NCBI GenBank assembly: GCA_035384965.1
Contig: DAOOJE010000011.1
Span: forward strand, 41,832 to 105,831
Length of the DNA stretch: 64,000 nt
From: JAAYVZ01 sp035384965
GTDB lineage: Bacteria; Acidobacteriota; Thermoanaerobaculia; Thermoanaerobaculales; Thermoanaerobaculaceae
Direction of reading: 5' to 3'
This document shows, piece by piece, positions 1 through 9,700 of this stretch. The notes below the pieces were generated by a model. It searched no databases, was not told where the DNA came from, and saw only the letters and a program-made list of their open reading frames with translations. Both the position numbers and the translations under genes were made by a program. Numbering within the stretch: position 1 is the stretch's first letter; each line of letters starts with the position of its first letter.

Positions 1-2
1 TC

Positions 3-1130
3 GGCCAGAACCACGGCGCGCTCGACGATGTTCTCCAGCTCGCGCACGTTGCCGGGCCAGGGGTGAGCCATCATGGCCGCCATCGCCGCCTCGGAGAAAC
101 CCCGCACTTTCTTGTGGCACTTGCGGTTGGCCAGCTCGAGAAAGTGCGCCGCGAGGAGCGGAATGTCCTCGGCGCGCTGGCGCAGCGGCGGGACGATGAT
201 CGGCACCACGCACAGCCGGTAATAGAGGTCTTCGCGGAAGCGGCCGGCCCGGATCTCGTCCGGCAGGTTCCTGTTGGTGGCGGCGATGATCCGCACGTCG
301 ATCGGAATCGGCCGGGTGCTGCCGACCCGGGTGATTTCCCGTTCCTGCAGCACGCGCAGGAGCTTGGCCTGGATGTCGATGCCGACGTTGCCGATCTCGT
401 CGAAGAACACCGTCCCCGAGCTGGCGAGTTCCAGCCGCCCGTGCTTGGTGGTGGTGGCGCTCGTGAAGGATCCCTTCATGTGGCCGAAGAGCTCGCTCTC
501 GAACAGGGTACCGACCAGCGCGCCGCAGTCGACCACCACGAACGGGCGGTCCCGCCGCGAGCTGCCTTGCCAGACGGCCCGCGCCACCACCTCCTTCCCC
601 GTGCCGGACTCGCCCGCGATGAGCACCGTGCTGTCGGTGGGACCGACCCGCGCAACGAGGTCCCGGATGCGCTGGATCGGCTCGCTCGAGCCGACGAACG
701 CCCGGTGCACGCCCTGCGCCTCGATTTCCTTCTTCAGGATCTGGTTTTCGAGCGACAGGCGGTGGGCGTGGAGGCTGCGCTCCACCGCGATCCGTAACGC
801 TTCGGGGGTGAACGGCTTGGACAGGAAATCGGCGGCGCCGTTCTTCATCGCCTCGACGGCCAGGTCCACCGTGGCATAGCCCGTGATGACGATGACCGGC
901 ATCCCCGGCGCCTCGCTGCGCAGCCAGGCCAGGATCTCCATACCCCCGGGGCCCGGCATGCACACGTCGGTGATCACGAGATCGAAGACCCGCTGACCGA
1001 GCATGTCGATCGCCGCTGCGCCGCTGTCCGCCTCGGTCACTGCGTAGCCTGCCTTGCCCAGGACACACGCGCAGGCGAACCGCATGTCGGCGTCGTCGTC
1101 GACAACCAGGATGCTCGTCGGGGCATTCAC
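3..1130 (-). CDS. Sigma-54-dependent response regulator (NtrC family), 3' end outside window
   Basis: Read on the minus strand from a GTG at 1130. There is no in-frame ATG nearby, so the start is moderately sure. Residues 1-120 form a receiver domain with an acidic pocket (DDD at 11-13), phospho-acceptor Asp55 in the context VITDVCMPG, and a later K in KPF. An AAA+ sigma-54 interaction domain follows: Walker A GESGTGKE, Walker B GTVFFDEIG, and the sigma-54 contact loop at residues 220-225 reading GSFTSA instead of GAFTGA. The gene runs off the window in the region HPWPGNVRELENIVERA, so the DNA-binding helix-turn-helix is not visible. It is a phosphorylation-controlled activator of sigma-54 promoters. 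Its partner kinase and target genes cannot be seen here. It is divergent from the glycosyltransferase pair across a gap of about 340 bases. The family call is very secure. Confidence 0.95.
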   Translation of the reverse strand, partial: MNAPTSILVVDDDADMRFACACVLGKAGYAVTEADSGAAAIDMLGQRVFDLVITDVCMPGPGGMEILAWLRSEAPGMPVIVITGYATVDLAVEAMKNGAADFLSKPFTPEALRIAVERSLHAHRLSLENQILKKEIEAQGVHRAFVGSSEPIQRIRDLVARVGPTDSTVLIAGESGTGKEVVARAVWQGSSRRDRPFVVVDCGALVGTLFESELFGHMKGSFTSATTTKHGRLELASSGTVFFDEIGNVGIDIQAKLLRVLQEREITRVGSTRPIPIDVRIIAATNRNLPDEIRAGRFREDLYYRLCVVPIIVPPLRQRAEDIPLLAAHFLELANRKCHKKVRGFSEAAMAAMMAHPWPGNVRELENIVERAVVLA

Positions 1131-1437
1131 GGCGCACGACCCCGCTCGCCGCGCAATGGCGGGCGGCCCCCGAACCCCCTCGCCGGGCCCGGGGCGGCCG
1201 CGCTGCCGGCGTTGCGCCGGTGTGATCGAACGGCGAGAGTGGCGGCAGAAAACGCCACACCGCACCCGTCCACGGCCCGCACCCGCCCGACCGACCGGCG
1301 GGAGCACCCCCGGGGACGGACGCCACTGGCCCTTCTCCCTCGCTGGGGCATCATGCCACAGTCTAACAGGCCCACCCTCGGGCCTCGCGCCGCCCGAAGG
1401 TGCCTGATCGCTCCGCCCGGCTGGACGGGGGCGGAGC
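1131..1437. other. Divergent intergenic region
   Basis: This is the gap between the sigma-54 regulator (minus) and the first glycosyltransferase (plus). On the minus strand a TAGACT hexamer near 1361-1366 could be a -10 element for the regulator. No convincing -12/-24 sigma-54 site, RNA gene or small coding sequence was recognised. Confidence 0.4.
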
Positions 1438-1467
1438 TTGACGGTGCGGGCGCCCGGCAGGGACACT
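1438..1467 (+). promoter_or_regulatory. Candidate promoter for leaderless glycosyltransferase transcript
   Basis: TTGACG at 1438-1443, an 18-base spacer, then GACACT at 1462-1467. The GTG start at 1475 is only seven bases further on and no Shine-Dalgarno sequence fits in between. Transcription would start at or next to the start codon. This is by sequence match only. Confidence 0.45.
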
Positions 1468-1474
1468 GCACGGC

Positions 1475-2953
1475 GTGACCGGGCTTCGCCTGCGACCGGG
1501 GTTGGCGCTGGTCGTGCCGGCGGCGCTGGCGCTGGCGCTCGCTGGCACCGGGGCCTGGGTGCGGCCGCCGTGGCACGACGAGTACTTCACGGCGTGGGCG
1601 GCACGGCTGCCGTGGAGCGACCTGCTGGCGGCACTGCGGCTCGACTCGGGTCCGCCCCTGCTGTACGCCCTTTCCCGTCTCGCGACGCTGCTCGGGCTGC
1701 CGGCGCTCGGCGCGGCGCGCGCGGTCGCCGCGCTGTGCGGAGCCGGTGCCGTCGCCCTCGTGGCCGCCACCGCGCGGTCGCGCTGGGGCGGCGGTGCGGC
1801 GTGGACGGCCGGTCTCCTCCTCGCCTTCCACCCCCTGGCGCTGCACTGGAGCTGCGAGGGGCGGGCGTACGCCCTCTTGCTTTTCGCTGCCGCCTGGGGC
1901 TGGTTCGAGCTGACACGGATGGAAGGGGGCCTGCCGCGAGCCTGGAGGCTCGGGATCGCGGTCGCTCTCGGCTGCTGGTCGCACAGCCTTGGCTTGCTCC
2001 TCGCCTCGGCGCTCGCCGCCGCCTGTGTCGCCCTGCCCGTCACGGTCCGGCGGCGCGGCCTCGTGGCGATTGCCGCCGGCCTCGCCTCGCACCTGCCGTG
2101 GTTGCCGGTGATGCTGGGCCAGCCGCCAGCGGCCATCGCCTGGATGGCGCACCTGTGGGAGCAGCTCGCCATCCCTCGCTCGATGGCGCTCGCGATCGGC
2201 CGCTACCTCTCGCCCGTCGCGGCGTTCGGCGGCGTGCTCGATCTCCCTTCGCCGCCGCTGGCTGTCGAGGTGGCCGGCGCGGTCCTGACCGCGGCGCTGT
2301 TGGGGCTCGCCTTGTGCCGTCCCGGCGAGGTCGCGATTCCGGCCCTCGGGGTCGGGGTGCCGGCGGCCGCGTTTGCGGCCCTCGTGCTGGCGTCGGTGCC
2401 GGTGTTCTACCCGGGGCGGGCACACGTGCTGCTACTGGCGCCGTTCGCCGTCCTGCTCGCTGCGCCGCGCGGCAAGGCGGCGCGGATGGCGGCCGCGCTG
2501 CTGGTCGCTGGCGGCCTCGCGGTCTCACTGCGGAGCGTCGCGGCCTGGGCCGCCGAGCCGGAGCCGATCGAGGCCCGCCTCGCCCGCCGGCTGCGCGCCG
2601 AGCTGCCCGCGGGCGGGACCGTGGTCGTGGGCGGGATCTGGCGGCTGGGGCTCGACTACCATCTCGGCGGCGGGTCACCCCGCCTCGAGCTGGTGAGCGT
2701 ACCCGAGGCGGCCGGGCGCCACCCGGGCTGGTACGTGGATGGCCACGACCGGCTGCAGCCCGGCGAGCTCGAGGCGCTGGCTCGCCGCCTCGGCGAGCAG
2801 CCGGGGCGCGCCGCGGTGCTCGTCGCTCCCGGCGCCGATACAGCCCCGGCCCTCCGGCAGCTCGCGGCTCGCCTCGGCCTCGCACCGGCCGCCGAGGTGC
2901 CGGGTGGAGTGCTGTACCTGCCATCGCCGCATCGCCGGGGAGGCGGAACATGA
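1475..2953 (+). CDS. PMT/GT39-like membrane glycosyltransferase
   Basis: A 492-residue polytopic membrane protein with a GTG start, preceded closely by a -10-like element. The N-terminal hydrophobic helix is followed by WHDEYF at residues 33-38. This is the acidic motif in the first periplasmic loop that GT39 and ArnT-type enzymes use for catalysis. Many Leu/Ala-rich helices follow, and a soluble C-terminal segment of roughly 130 residues ends the protein. The family transfers a sugar from a polyprenyl-phosphate carrier to protein or lipid on the outer face of the cytoplasmic membrane. The acceptor is unknown. The stop codon overlaps the next start (ATGA), so the two transferases are translationally coupled. 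Class confidence is high and specificity is not known. Confidence 0.85.
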   Translation: MTGLRLRPGLALVVPAALALALAGTGAWVRPPWHDEYFTAWAARLPWSDLLAALRLDSGPPLLYALSRLATLLGLPALGAARAVAALCGAGAVALVAATARSRWGGGAAWTAGLLLAFHPLALHWSCEGRAYALLLFAAAWGWFELTRMEGGLPRAWRLGIAVALGCWSHSLGLLLASALAAACVALPVTVRRRGLVAIAAGLASHLPWLPVMLGQPPAAIAWMAHLWEQLAIPRSMALAIGRYLSPVAAFGGVLDLPSPPLAVEVAGAVLTAALLGLALCRPGEVAIPALGVGVPAAAFAALVLASVPVFYPGRAHVLLLAPFAVLLAAPRGKAARMAAALLVAGGLAVSLRSVAAWAAEPEPIEARLARRLRAELPAGGTVVVGGIWRLGLDYHLGGGSPRLELVSVPEAAGRHPGWYVDGHDRLQPGELEALARRLGEQPGRAAVLVAPGADTAPALRQLAARLGLAPAAEVPGGVLYLPSPHRRGGGT

Positions 2954-4659
2954 CGCAGGCCCTGCGCCGCTGGCTCGCCGCCGCCGACTCCCTTCTCGCC
3001 CACCTCGCTCCGGCCGCGAGATGGCGGTGGACGCCCGCAGCTGTGGCGGCCGCCGCCGTGCTGCTGGCCGGGGCCGCCGCCTGGAACAACTCGGCGACCG
3101 CCGACGAGCCGTACCACGTGCTGGCGGCGTGGGTGTACGCGCACGACGGGCACGCCGACCTCAACCCGGAGCACCCGCCGCTCGCCAAGCTGCTCGCCGG
3201 CCTGGCGCTGCAACCGCTGGGGCTGCGCGGCCCCTCCGGAGCGCCAGTCGAGCGCCTGCCCGACCTGTCGATGGAGGTCCGCAGGTTTCTCTACGAGAAC
3301 ACTCGCGAGTCACAGACGATCCTGCGCGTGGCCCGGCTGCCGGGGCTCGGGTTCCTGGCGTTGCTGCTGGCCGGGACCTACCTGTGGGGTCGGTTCGCCT
3401 GGGGGCGGCCGGTCGGCCTGCTGGCGCTGGTGGCCGTGGCTGGCCAGCCTCTCGCGCTCGGGCACGCGCCGATCGTCCACACCGACGTGCCGGCGGCTGC
3501 CGCGTGGGTGTGGAGCGGGTTCCTGCTCCACCGCTGGCTCGCTGGCAGCCGCCGGGGCTGGGTGTGGGCCGGCGTGGCAATGGGCGCCGCCCTGGCCATC
3601 AAGTTCTCGGCCGTGTACCTGGTACTGCTCGCGGTCTTCGCGGTGGCATGGTGCGCGGCCCGCGCGCGGAGCTGGCGGGCGGTTCTCGAGCTGGCCGGCG
3701 CCGGCGTTGTCGCGCTGGCGGTGCTGCTCGCCTCGATCTGGCCGGCAGTGCGCCAGGTTGCACCTGGCGAGCAAGTGCGGGTGAGCGAGGCGTTCCTCGG
3801 CCACTGGCAAGGCACCGAGAGGGCGCGCGTCTGGCTGGCCAGGGTCGCCTCGTGGAGCGTCCCGGCGGCGCAATGGGGGCTCGGGCTCGCCTACGTGCAC
3901 TTCAACAACCGCACCGGCCAGGGGGTCAACTTCCTGTGCGGGCGCGTCTCGGTCCAGGGCTTCCCGCACTACTTCCCGGTCGCGCTGGCGCTCAAGACCT
4001 CGGCGCCGTTCCTGCTCGCCGCGCTCTGGGGAGTCGGCGCTGCGCTCCGCCGGCGCGACGGGCCGGCACTCGCACTCGTCGGCGCAGTCGGGTTCTACCT
4101 GCTGATTTCCGCCGGCTCCAACTACAACATCGGCGCCCGCCACCTGCTGCCGGTCCTCCCCGCCCTCACCCTCCTGGCCGGTGGGGCGCTGGCGAGGCTC
4201 GCACGAGCGTTCCACGCGGTCGCGGCCCTGGCCCTGGCGTCCTCGGCACTCCTGGCGTTCCCCCACTACATCGCCCACTTTTCGCTTTTCGCCGCCGGCC
4301 GGGGCCCACAATGCCTCACCGACTCCAACCTCGACTGGGGCCAGGACTGGCGCCGCCTCTGCATCCGGGCCCGCGCCGAAGGCTGGAGTCCGATGGCGTA
4401 CCTCTACCTCGGGGCGGCGTGGCCGCAGGGCGAGGGGTGCGCGGTCGACGCCACGGACCCCGGAGGTCGCGAGCGGCCGCGCTACGTCGCGGTCTCGCGC
4501 TTCGCCGAGACCGTGGGTCCGGACTACCTCCGGGTTTTCGGGGACGTCCGCGAGGCCGAGATCCTCGCCCGGACACTCGCTTACCTGCACGAGCGCGGGC
4601 AACTCGTGGGCGACGTCGGCGGCTCGATCCACGTCTACCGGCTGCCGGACACCCCCTGA
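2950..4659 (+). CDS. Phospholipid-carrier-dependent glycosyltransferase (PMT/GT39 family)
   Basis: 569 residues, starting at an ATG that overlaps the upstream stop. ADEPYH at residues 51-56 is the first-loop acidic motif, and HTDVPAA about 130 residues later is the conserved second-loop region of this family. About ten to twelve transmembrane helices follow. A periplasmic C-terminal segment contains DSNLDWGQDW near residue 458, a motif typical of bacterial PMT-like enzymes annotated as phospholipid carrier-dependent glycosyltransferases. With its overlapping neighbour it probably modifies a surface glycan or protein. The sugar is not predictable. No terminator is evident after it, and the following 600 bases hold transposase debris. 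Confidence 0.88.
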   Translation: MTQALRRWLAAADSLLAHLAPAARWRWTPAAVAAAAVLLAGAAAWNNSATADEPYHVLAAWVYAHDGHADLNPEHPPLAKLLAGLALQPLGLRGPSGAPVERLPDLSMEVRRFLYENTRESQTILRVARLPGLGFLALLLAGTYLWGRFAWGRPVGLLALVAVAGQPLALGHAPIVHTDVPAAAAWVWSGFLLHRWLAGSRRGWVWAGVAMGAALAIKFSAVYLVLLAVFAVAWCAARARSWRAVLELAGAGVVALAVLLASIWPAVRQVAPGEQVRVSEAFLGHWQGTERARVWLARVASWSVPAAQWGLGLAYVHFNNRTGQGVNFLCGRVSVQGFPHYFPVALALKTSAPFLLAALWGVGAALRRRDGPALALVGAVGFYLLISAGSNYNIGARHLLPVLPALTLLAGGALARLARAFHAVAALALASSALLAFPHYIAHFSLFAAGRGPQCLTDSNLDWGQDWRRLCIRARAEGWSPMAYLYLGAAWPQGEGCAVDATDPGGRERPRYVAVSRFAETVGPDYLRVFGDVREAEILARTLAYLHERGQLVGDVGGSIHVYRLPDTP

Positions 4660-4843
4660 CCGCCCCGAACCCCGGTCGAGAGTCAAGCTGACCAACGGCT
4701 GAAGCCGGTGGCAGTAGCGTCTGGTCATGTGTGGAGAAGTTGGGTGAGGTGACCCTGGGGTACCTGGCTGGGTCGTATCATCCGACGAGCCCAGCGGCCG
4801 GAACGGAAAGCGACGGCCGCTCGGCCTGCAGCGGCGCCATCGA

Positions 4844-5020
4844 GCGTTCGGACATGGAGCTCGTGTCGATGCGCCGGTCGTCGTCGATCTCCATGGGGAG
4901 GGCTGTGAGGAAGCGCAGCAGCGAGCTTTGTGAGGGGACGATCCCGACCGCGCGCGTGCGGGTGCCGAGCTTCCGGTCGAGCCGCTCGAGGACGTTGGTC
5001 GAGTGCAGGTTCGACCAGAG
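4844..5020 (-). pseudogene. IS256-type transposase, C-terminal remnant
   Basis: On the minus strand the reading LHSTNVLERLDRKLGTRTRA followed by VGIVPSQSSLLRFLTALPME matches the conserved C-terminal block of mutator-type IS256 transposases (LRSTN-ERLN-E-KRRTRVV-IFP-----LRLVTAL-ME). About 60 residues remain. The DDE catalytic domain, the N-terminus and intact terminal repeats are missing. Upstream on the same strand the reading breaks into unrelated hairpin-rich sequence. It is a dead fragment marking an old insertion between the glycosyltransferase pair and the secreted-protein operon. Confidence 0.75.
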
Positions 5021-5030
5021 TGCCGCGCTT

Positions 5031-5121
5031 GTGGAAAAGCCTCCGGCTTTCCCACAGCCGTTTGGAAAGCCCCGCGGGCTTCCCACACCGCCCACGGCCC
5101 CGAAGACCCCGCTGGGGGTCA
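5031..5121. repeat. Three hairpin-forming palindromes next to transposase remnant
   Basis: Three imperfect inverted repeats lie in tandem. GTGGAAAAGCC pairs with GGCTTTCCCAC at 5031-5055. GGAAAGCCC pairs with GGGCTTCC at 5064-5083. GACCCC pairs with GGGGTC at 5106-5121. The first two resemble each other (GGAAAGCC / GGCTTCC). They sit directly beside the IS256 fragment and could be mobile-element ends or REP-like units. Just downstream, CATTTCTATTGAGCC resembles flanks of IS21-type elements, which cannot be confirmed here. Confidence 0.4.
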
Positions 5122-5181
5122 TGTCCAACGAGCTGCCGATGGGACATTTCTATTGAGCCTTGACACCTGTGGTGAAAGGGA

Positions 5182-5214
5182 TTGACAAGAGAGAGAGAGA
5201 GAGAGAGATAAGAT
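5182..5214 (+). promoter_or_regulatory. Candidate phase-variable promoter: -35 / (AG)10A spacer / -10
   Basis: A perfect consensus -35 TTGACA (5182-5187) is followed immediately by an uninterrupted AG tract (5188-5208, 21 bases) and then TAAGAT (5209-5214), a four-of-six match to TATAAT. The whole spacer is the repeat. Its present length of 21 is too long for optimal sigma-70 recognition, and loss of two AG units would give 17. Slipped-strand mispairing at such tracts tunes promoters elsewhere, as with dinucleotide repeats in Haemophilus pilus promoters. The expected transcript start is near 5221, leaving a leader of about 38 bases with GAAGGAGG before the ATG at 5259. Confidence 0.55.
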
Positions 5215-5258
5215 CCGCCTCAAAAAGCCCCGCTGGGGCGGAAGGAGGCCCGTTCATC

Positions 5259-5582
5259 ATGAAAAAGTGCTTGCTCCTCGCCACCCTCACACTTGCCGCG
5301 TGGATGCTCGCGACGTCAGCCGGAGCGCAAACCGGCGGAGGCACGATACCCGCACCGGGTACCCACGTGGAGTACATTCCGGCTGGCCAGGCGGGAGGGC
5401 CCACCTACTACTGCATCGCTCCAGGTTTTCTCTGCGTCTTGTCGTGGAACGACAACGGGGATGTTGTCGGCTACGACTACGACATCGGTCAAGCCATCAA
5501 CGAGTTCTTCCAGGATTTCGTGGGTGAGGCCTTTTGCGAACTCCTGCCGTGGCCGTTCGATGTCATGTGCGGATTGCCATAG
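5259..5582 (+). CDS. Small exported cysteine-containing protein, unknown function
   Basis: 107 residues. The ATG at 5259 is chosen because GAAGGAGG lies 11 bases upstream and the protein then begins with a textbook Sec signal: MKK, a Leu/Ala core, cleavage after SAGA near residue 24. The mature part is about 84 residues, mildly acidic, with four cysteines (YYC, FLC, AFC and VMC contexts) that could form two disulfides. No family was recognised. It is the first gene of an apparent operon with the 367-residue and 1013-residue exported proteins, 36 bases before the next start. Its promoter carries the AG tract described separately. It could be a surface or secreted factor. Confidence 0.7.
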   Translation: MKKCLLLATLTLAAWMLATSAGAQTGGGTIPAPGTHVEYIPAGQAGGPTYYCIAPGFLCVLSWNDNGDVVGYDYDIGQAINEFFQDFVGEAFCELLPWPFDVMCGLP

Positions 5583-5618
5583 AATTCGGCGCCAGGCAGA
5601 GACGAGAGGGGATCTCGG

Positions 5619-6722
5619 ATGATGGCGATTCACCGGCAAGCATGCCTTCTGTGTCTGGCGTCGAGCGTGCTCGGAGCGGCGGCAGCCGCCGCTCCGAGCG
5701 TGCGTATCGTGGCCGAGCATCAGGCCCCCGACGTGCTGCGCCACTGCGGGGACGTGCGCTGGCTGGGCGAGCGCTCGGTCGCGCTCGCTCTCGGCACGCA
5801 CGGCACGTTCGAGCTGCAGCTTTCGCCGCCGTACGAGCCGAAACTGCTCGCACCAGCTTCTGGCGAGAAGCTCCCCGGGGTGGGGGGGGCGTCCGGATCG
5901 AAACTGCTGCGCGCCCACACCCGCCTGGCGGTTTCAAACGTCGGGATCGCCGTCGCTGACTCCATTTTCGGACTGTCGTGGATGCCACACCGAGGGGCCG
6001 ATCCGCCCGCGATTCTTCCGATCCACTACTGCTACGACCTCGATTTGCACGGCTCGCGCGTGTTACTGACGGGCGTGCCATCCGTCGATGCGGTGCAGAA
6101 ACACGGCTTCGCCGTGGCGTGGGAGGCTGACCTCAACCGCGCACCGTTGCGCTTCGAGCCGCGACACCTCCTCGCGGAGCGCCGGTGGGGCAGCAGCCAG
6201 GAGTTCATCCAGATCACGGATTGGCAGCTGAACTCGTCCGCTGCACATGCCCGCTTCCTGCCCGACGGTTCGCTGGCTGTGCTGCCTGGTGTGGAGCCGG
6301 GAGCGTTCCTGTACGGGCCGGACCTCCGGCTTCGTCGTGCCTGGGATCAAGAAGTGTTGGGCACCAACGTGGCGTGGGGCACGGCGGCAGAAGGCCGTCG
6401 CATCCACCTCCACCCCGAAGAGCGGATCACGTGGCCAAACACGAAGCGTCTTGCCGAGGTCATGCTGCCGCTACCAGAGGGGCCGGCGCTGCTTGTGCGG
6501 GAGGTGCAGCAGCGGCGCACCCGCTGGACGCTCGTGCTGTTGCGCGAGGACGGCAGCTCCCAACGGGTCGAGCTGCCACTGTCGACAACCGGTCCTTACT
6601 GGCATGTGGCCGCGGATGCCAGGGGTCATCGCATCATCCTCTGCGTGCGTGACGCGTGCGTGCTCGACAATCCATCCCCGTGCGGCGCTCCCCGCCTACT
6701 GGAGCTCGAGGTGCAACCATGA
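5619..6722 (+). CDS. Exported protein of unknown function
   Basis: 367 residues starting at ATGATG, with GAGGGG about ten bases upstream. The N-terminus (CLLCLASSVLGAAAAAAPS) is a Sec signal. The mature protein has repeated beta-rich blocks of the type 'DGS-AVLPG', and the phrases GDVRWLGERSVALAL and ARFLPDGSLAVLPG look like propeller blades. A beta-propeller fold is an inference and no named family was recognised. A few cysteines near the C-terminus (CVRDACVLDNPSPCG) may form disulfides. The stop codon overlaps the ATG of the next gene, so the two are probably made in fixed ratio. It is the middle gene of the three-gene exported-protein operon. Confidence 0.7.
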   Translation: MMAIHRQACLLCLASSVLGAAAAAAPSVRIVAEHQAPDVLRHCGDVRWLGERSVALALGTHGTFELQLSPPYEPKLLAPASGEKLPGVGGASGSKLLRAHTRLAVSNVGIAVADSIFGLSWMPHRGADPPAILPIHYCYDLDLHGSRVLLTGVPSVDAVQKHGFAVAWEADLNRAPLRFEPRHLLAERRWGSSQEFIQITDWQLNSSAAHARFLPDGSLAVLPGVEPGAFLYGPDLRLRRAWDQEVLGTNVAWGTAAEGRRIHLHPEERITWPNTKRLAEVMLPLPEGPALLVREVQQRRTRWTLVLLREDGSSQRVELPLSTTGPYWHVAADARGHRIILCVRDACVLDNPSPCGAPRLLELEVQP

Positions 6723-9700
6723 TCGCGTGGCTGCTCGCCCTCGCAGTGGCCGAGCCTCACTACGTGTTCGTCGGCAAGGGCGAGCCGTCCCGGTCCCTCA
6801 CGCACCAAGAAGTCGTGGCATTGCAGGGGAAGGGGCTCGTCTGGACGTGGACCGACGAGCTGCCGCCTTTGCGCAAGCCGGTGGCGTGGCTTGACCGGCC
6901 AGCCAGAAAGGAGCCCGGCCGCTTGCAGGTGACGGCCGTGCGGAATGAGCGAACAAAAGCAGGGGCGCTGCAGGTCATCGCCGCCCCGGCCCGCATGTGG
7001 CAGGAGGTGGCGGAAACCTTGCTCCCGCGTTGGCCCCTGCCGGAGAACGGTCGGTTGACGTTGCCGGTGTGGACCGACGAACCATGGCAGGTGCGCGTAG
7101 TTGGCAGTACATCGGCCAGCCTCTGGAAGCCGGTGGAGGCGGGGCAGCCTTCCCTGGAGGTGTTGCTGCAGCCAGCTTCGACGCGCGAACTGGCGGTACG
7201 CGGCCCGCTGCCCATACGGGATCTGCGCGTGCGAGTGTATCCGGCACGGTGGCAAGGCAGTCCCCCGCCGCCTCTTGCCAGCTGCGAGGCCGGCGAGGGT
7301 GGCCGCCTCTCGTGGCCCGCGTGGCCGGACGGTGCCGCGGCTCTGTTGCTGGTGGAGGCCGCAGACCTCGCTCCCGCCGTGGTACGCGTGGCCGGAGAGT
7401 GGCCGCACACGATTCAACTGCAGCAAGGCTACACGCTCACCGGCACGCTCGTGGACGAGAACGACCATCCTGTGAACGGCGCTGTCGCCATCGAGTGCTG
7501 GGCAGTCGCGGACCTGGCGCTGCCTTTCCAGCGCGCCGCACGGACCGATGCTGATGGTCGCTTCATCCTGCGAGGGCTGCCAGCGGGCCCCGCCATGCTG
7601 GTGCTCGGGGGAGCCGGTCGGGGAGTGACGCGGCGAGAAGTCGAACTGGTACAGGAGGAGACGGCTCTCGGGACGGTTGTGCTACCGGCGGGGCACACGC
7701 TTCGGCTGCGGGTTGTGGGTGAGGACGGTACGCCGGTGGTGGGGGCGCTCGTCAGTGGAGGGCTTGTACCAGTCCGCACGGACGCCGTGGGGTTGGCGAT
7801 GGTGCGGGGACTGGCAGCCGGGGAGAGCTCGGTCCTGAAAGTGACGGCTTCGGGGTTCTTGCCGGCCGAGCTTCCCATCCCTCGTTCCGAGGCGGAGGAA
7901 GTCACGGTGACGCTGCGACCCGGCGTGGTCGTGCGGGGGCGGGTGGTGAACGCCGGTGGCGAGCCCCTCGTCGGCGCCCGCGCCAGCGTGCGGGTAGGCT
8001 GCGATGCCGTGCGCTTCGCACCGGTAGCGGTGACAGAAGGGCGCTTCGAAGCAACGATCGAGCCGGAAACCCCGGCCACCTTGCTCCTCGAGTCCCCCTC
8101 GACGCGCCAGATGGAGATCAAGCTCGAGCCGGGACAACCCGGCGAGGCGCGGGATCTCGGCGATCTCACCCTTTCCCAGGGGGCGGTTCTTGTCGGGCGT
8201 GTGGTGGGGGTCGAGGATCTCGCACCCTTGCCGGGGGTGCGGGTGCGGGCCGCGAGGCCGAGCCTCGGCGGGCCGCGTTTGGCCTTCGTGCTAGGGCAAT
8301 CCGTGGAGACCACCTCGACTGCGGACGGGTCGTTCCGTCTCGCGGGCTTGGCCGCGGGCGTCGTGCAGGTCTTGTTTGAAACGGACAGGCGTGCCCCGCT
8401 CGTGCGTCGTTTCGAAATGTCTGCCGAGGGCGAAACGGATGCTGGCACCGTGGCGCTCGCGAGCGGCGCGACCGTGCGCGTGCGGACGAAGTTGCCGGCG
8501 GAAGTCCACGGAGCGCAGGCGCGGGTCGAGTGCGAGGTGTTGGCGGGGGTGACAGAACCTCTTCAGGAAGCCGTGCGAGAGTCAGAAGCGCTCTTCGCCC
8601 ATGTGCCGCCTGGCCCGGCCACGGTGCAGACGCTCGCCGACGGGGTCGTGGTTTGCGCCAAGCGCGTGCACGTTCCCAGGACTGGAGAGTTGCGTGTGGA
8701 CTGCCCCGCCCGCACAGTGCAGGTCCGCGGTACGGTTCGGATCGGCGGCGAGCTGGCGGGGCCGGGCACGCTGGTGTGGCGCCGGCCCGGAGCTGACGAC
8801 GCTCCCGAAGGGATCGTGCAGACCCGCGGCCTGCTGGGCCTGTCGCGCAGCGATCCGCTGTTTTCCAGTTCCCGCCCGGTGACCGTGGATGTCGACGAGC
8901 GCGGCCGCTTTGGCCCGCTTGCGCTGCCGTCCGGGCGTTGGGAGGTGCGATTCCATGGGGGCGGGGGGGCCGCCCCAGCGCGCCAGGTGGAGGTGCCGGA
9001 GGGACGCGAGTGCGTCCTGGCGATCGACATGCCGGGCATCGTCCTGACCGGCTGGGCCGTGGACGCCGACGAGCGACCGGTCGGCGGCGCGGTGGTCAGC
9101 GCGGAGCCAACGGGGGCGTCGACGGTGTCGGGAGCCGACGGCCGCTTCGCGCTGATTGCTCTTCCGCCGGGGCACGTGTCGGTGGAAGCTCGTGAAGGCG
9201 AGCGGCGCAGCCAGAAGCTGACGGTCGAGCTCACGGAAGGCCGCCCACCTGAACCAGTGCGTCTGCGCCTCGTCCAGCCTGACCGGCACGAGCTGGCAAT
9301 CACCGTGCGCACCGGCCGCGGCGATGGGGCAGCCGGTGCCGTGGTCGTGAAACTCGACGCGACCACCCGCCTCGCCACCGCCGACGCAGCCGGCCAGGCC
9401 AAGGTGTCCGTGGCCGCGCCCTTCCCCAGCGAGGTCCGCGCCTTTGCCTTCACCGGCGCCGCGCTGGGGGTCTCGGACCGGATGCCGTGGGAAGAGGCCC
9501 GCCGCCGCGGTGTTTCGCTGACGCTGCCAGAACCGGCCGGCATTGAAGTCGAGAGTGCATCTCGCGGGCTACGCCTCTTTTTCGAAGGCAGTGATGTGAC
9601 GACTTTGTTGCGGCTGCTCGGAATCCTGCAACCTGTGCCAGAAGGGCAGATGCTCGTCGTCTGGCCACTACCGCCGGGAAACTGGACAGTGGAGGGAGAG

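Noticed and set aside
1438..4659. A single very long reading frame of over 1000 residues spanning both glycosyltransferases
   Set aside because: Its first half is Arg/Gly/Ala-rich nonsense out of phase with the first transferase. Only the part after 2950 is a real protein.
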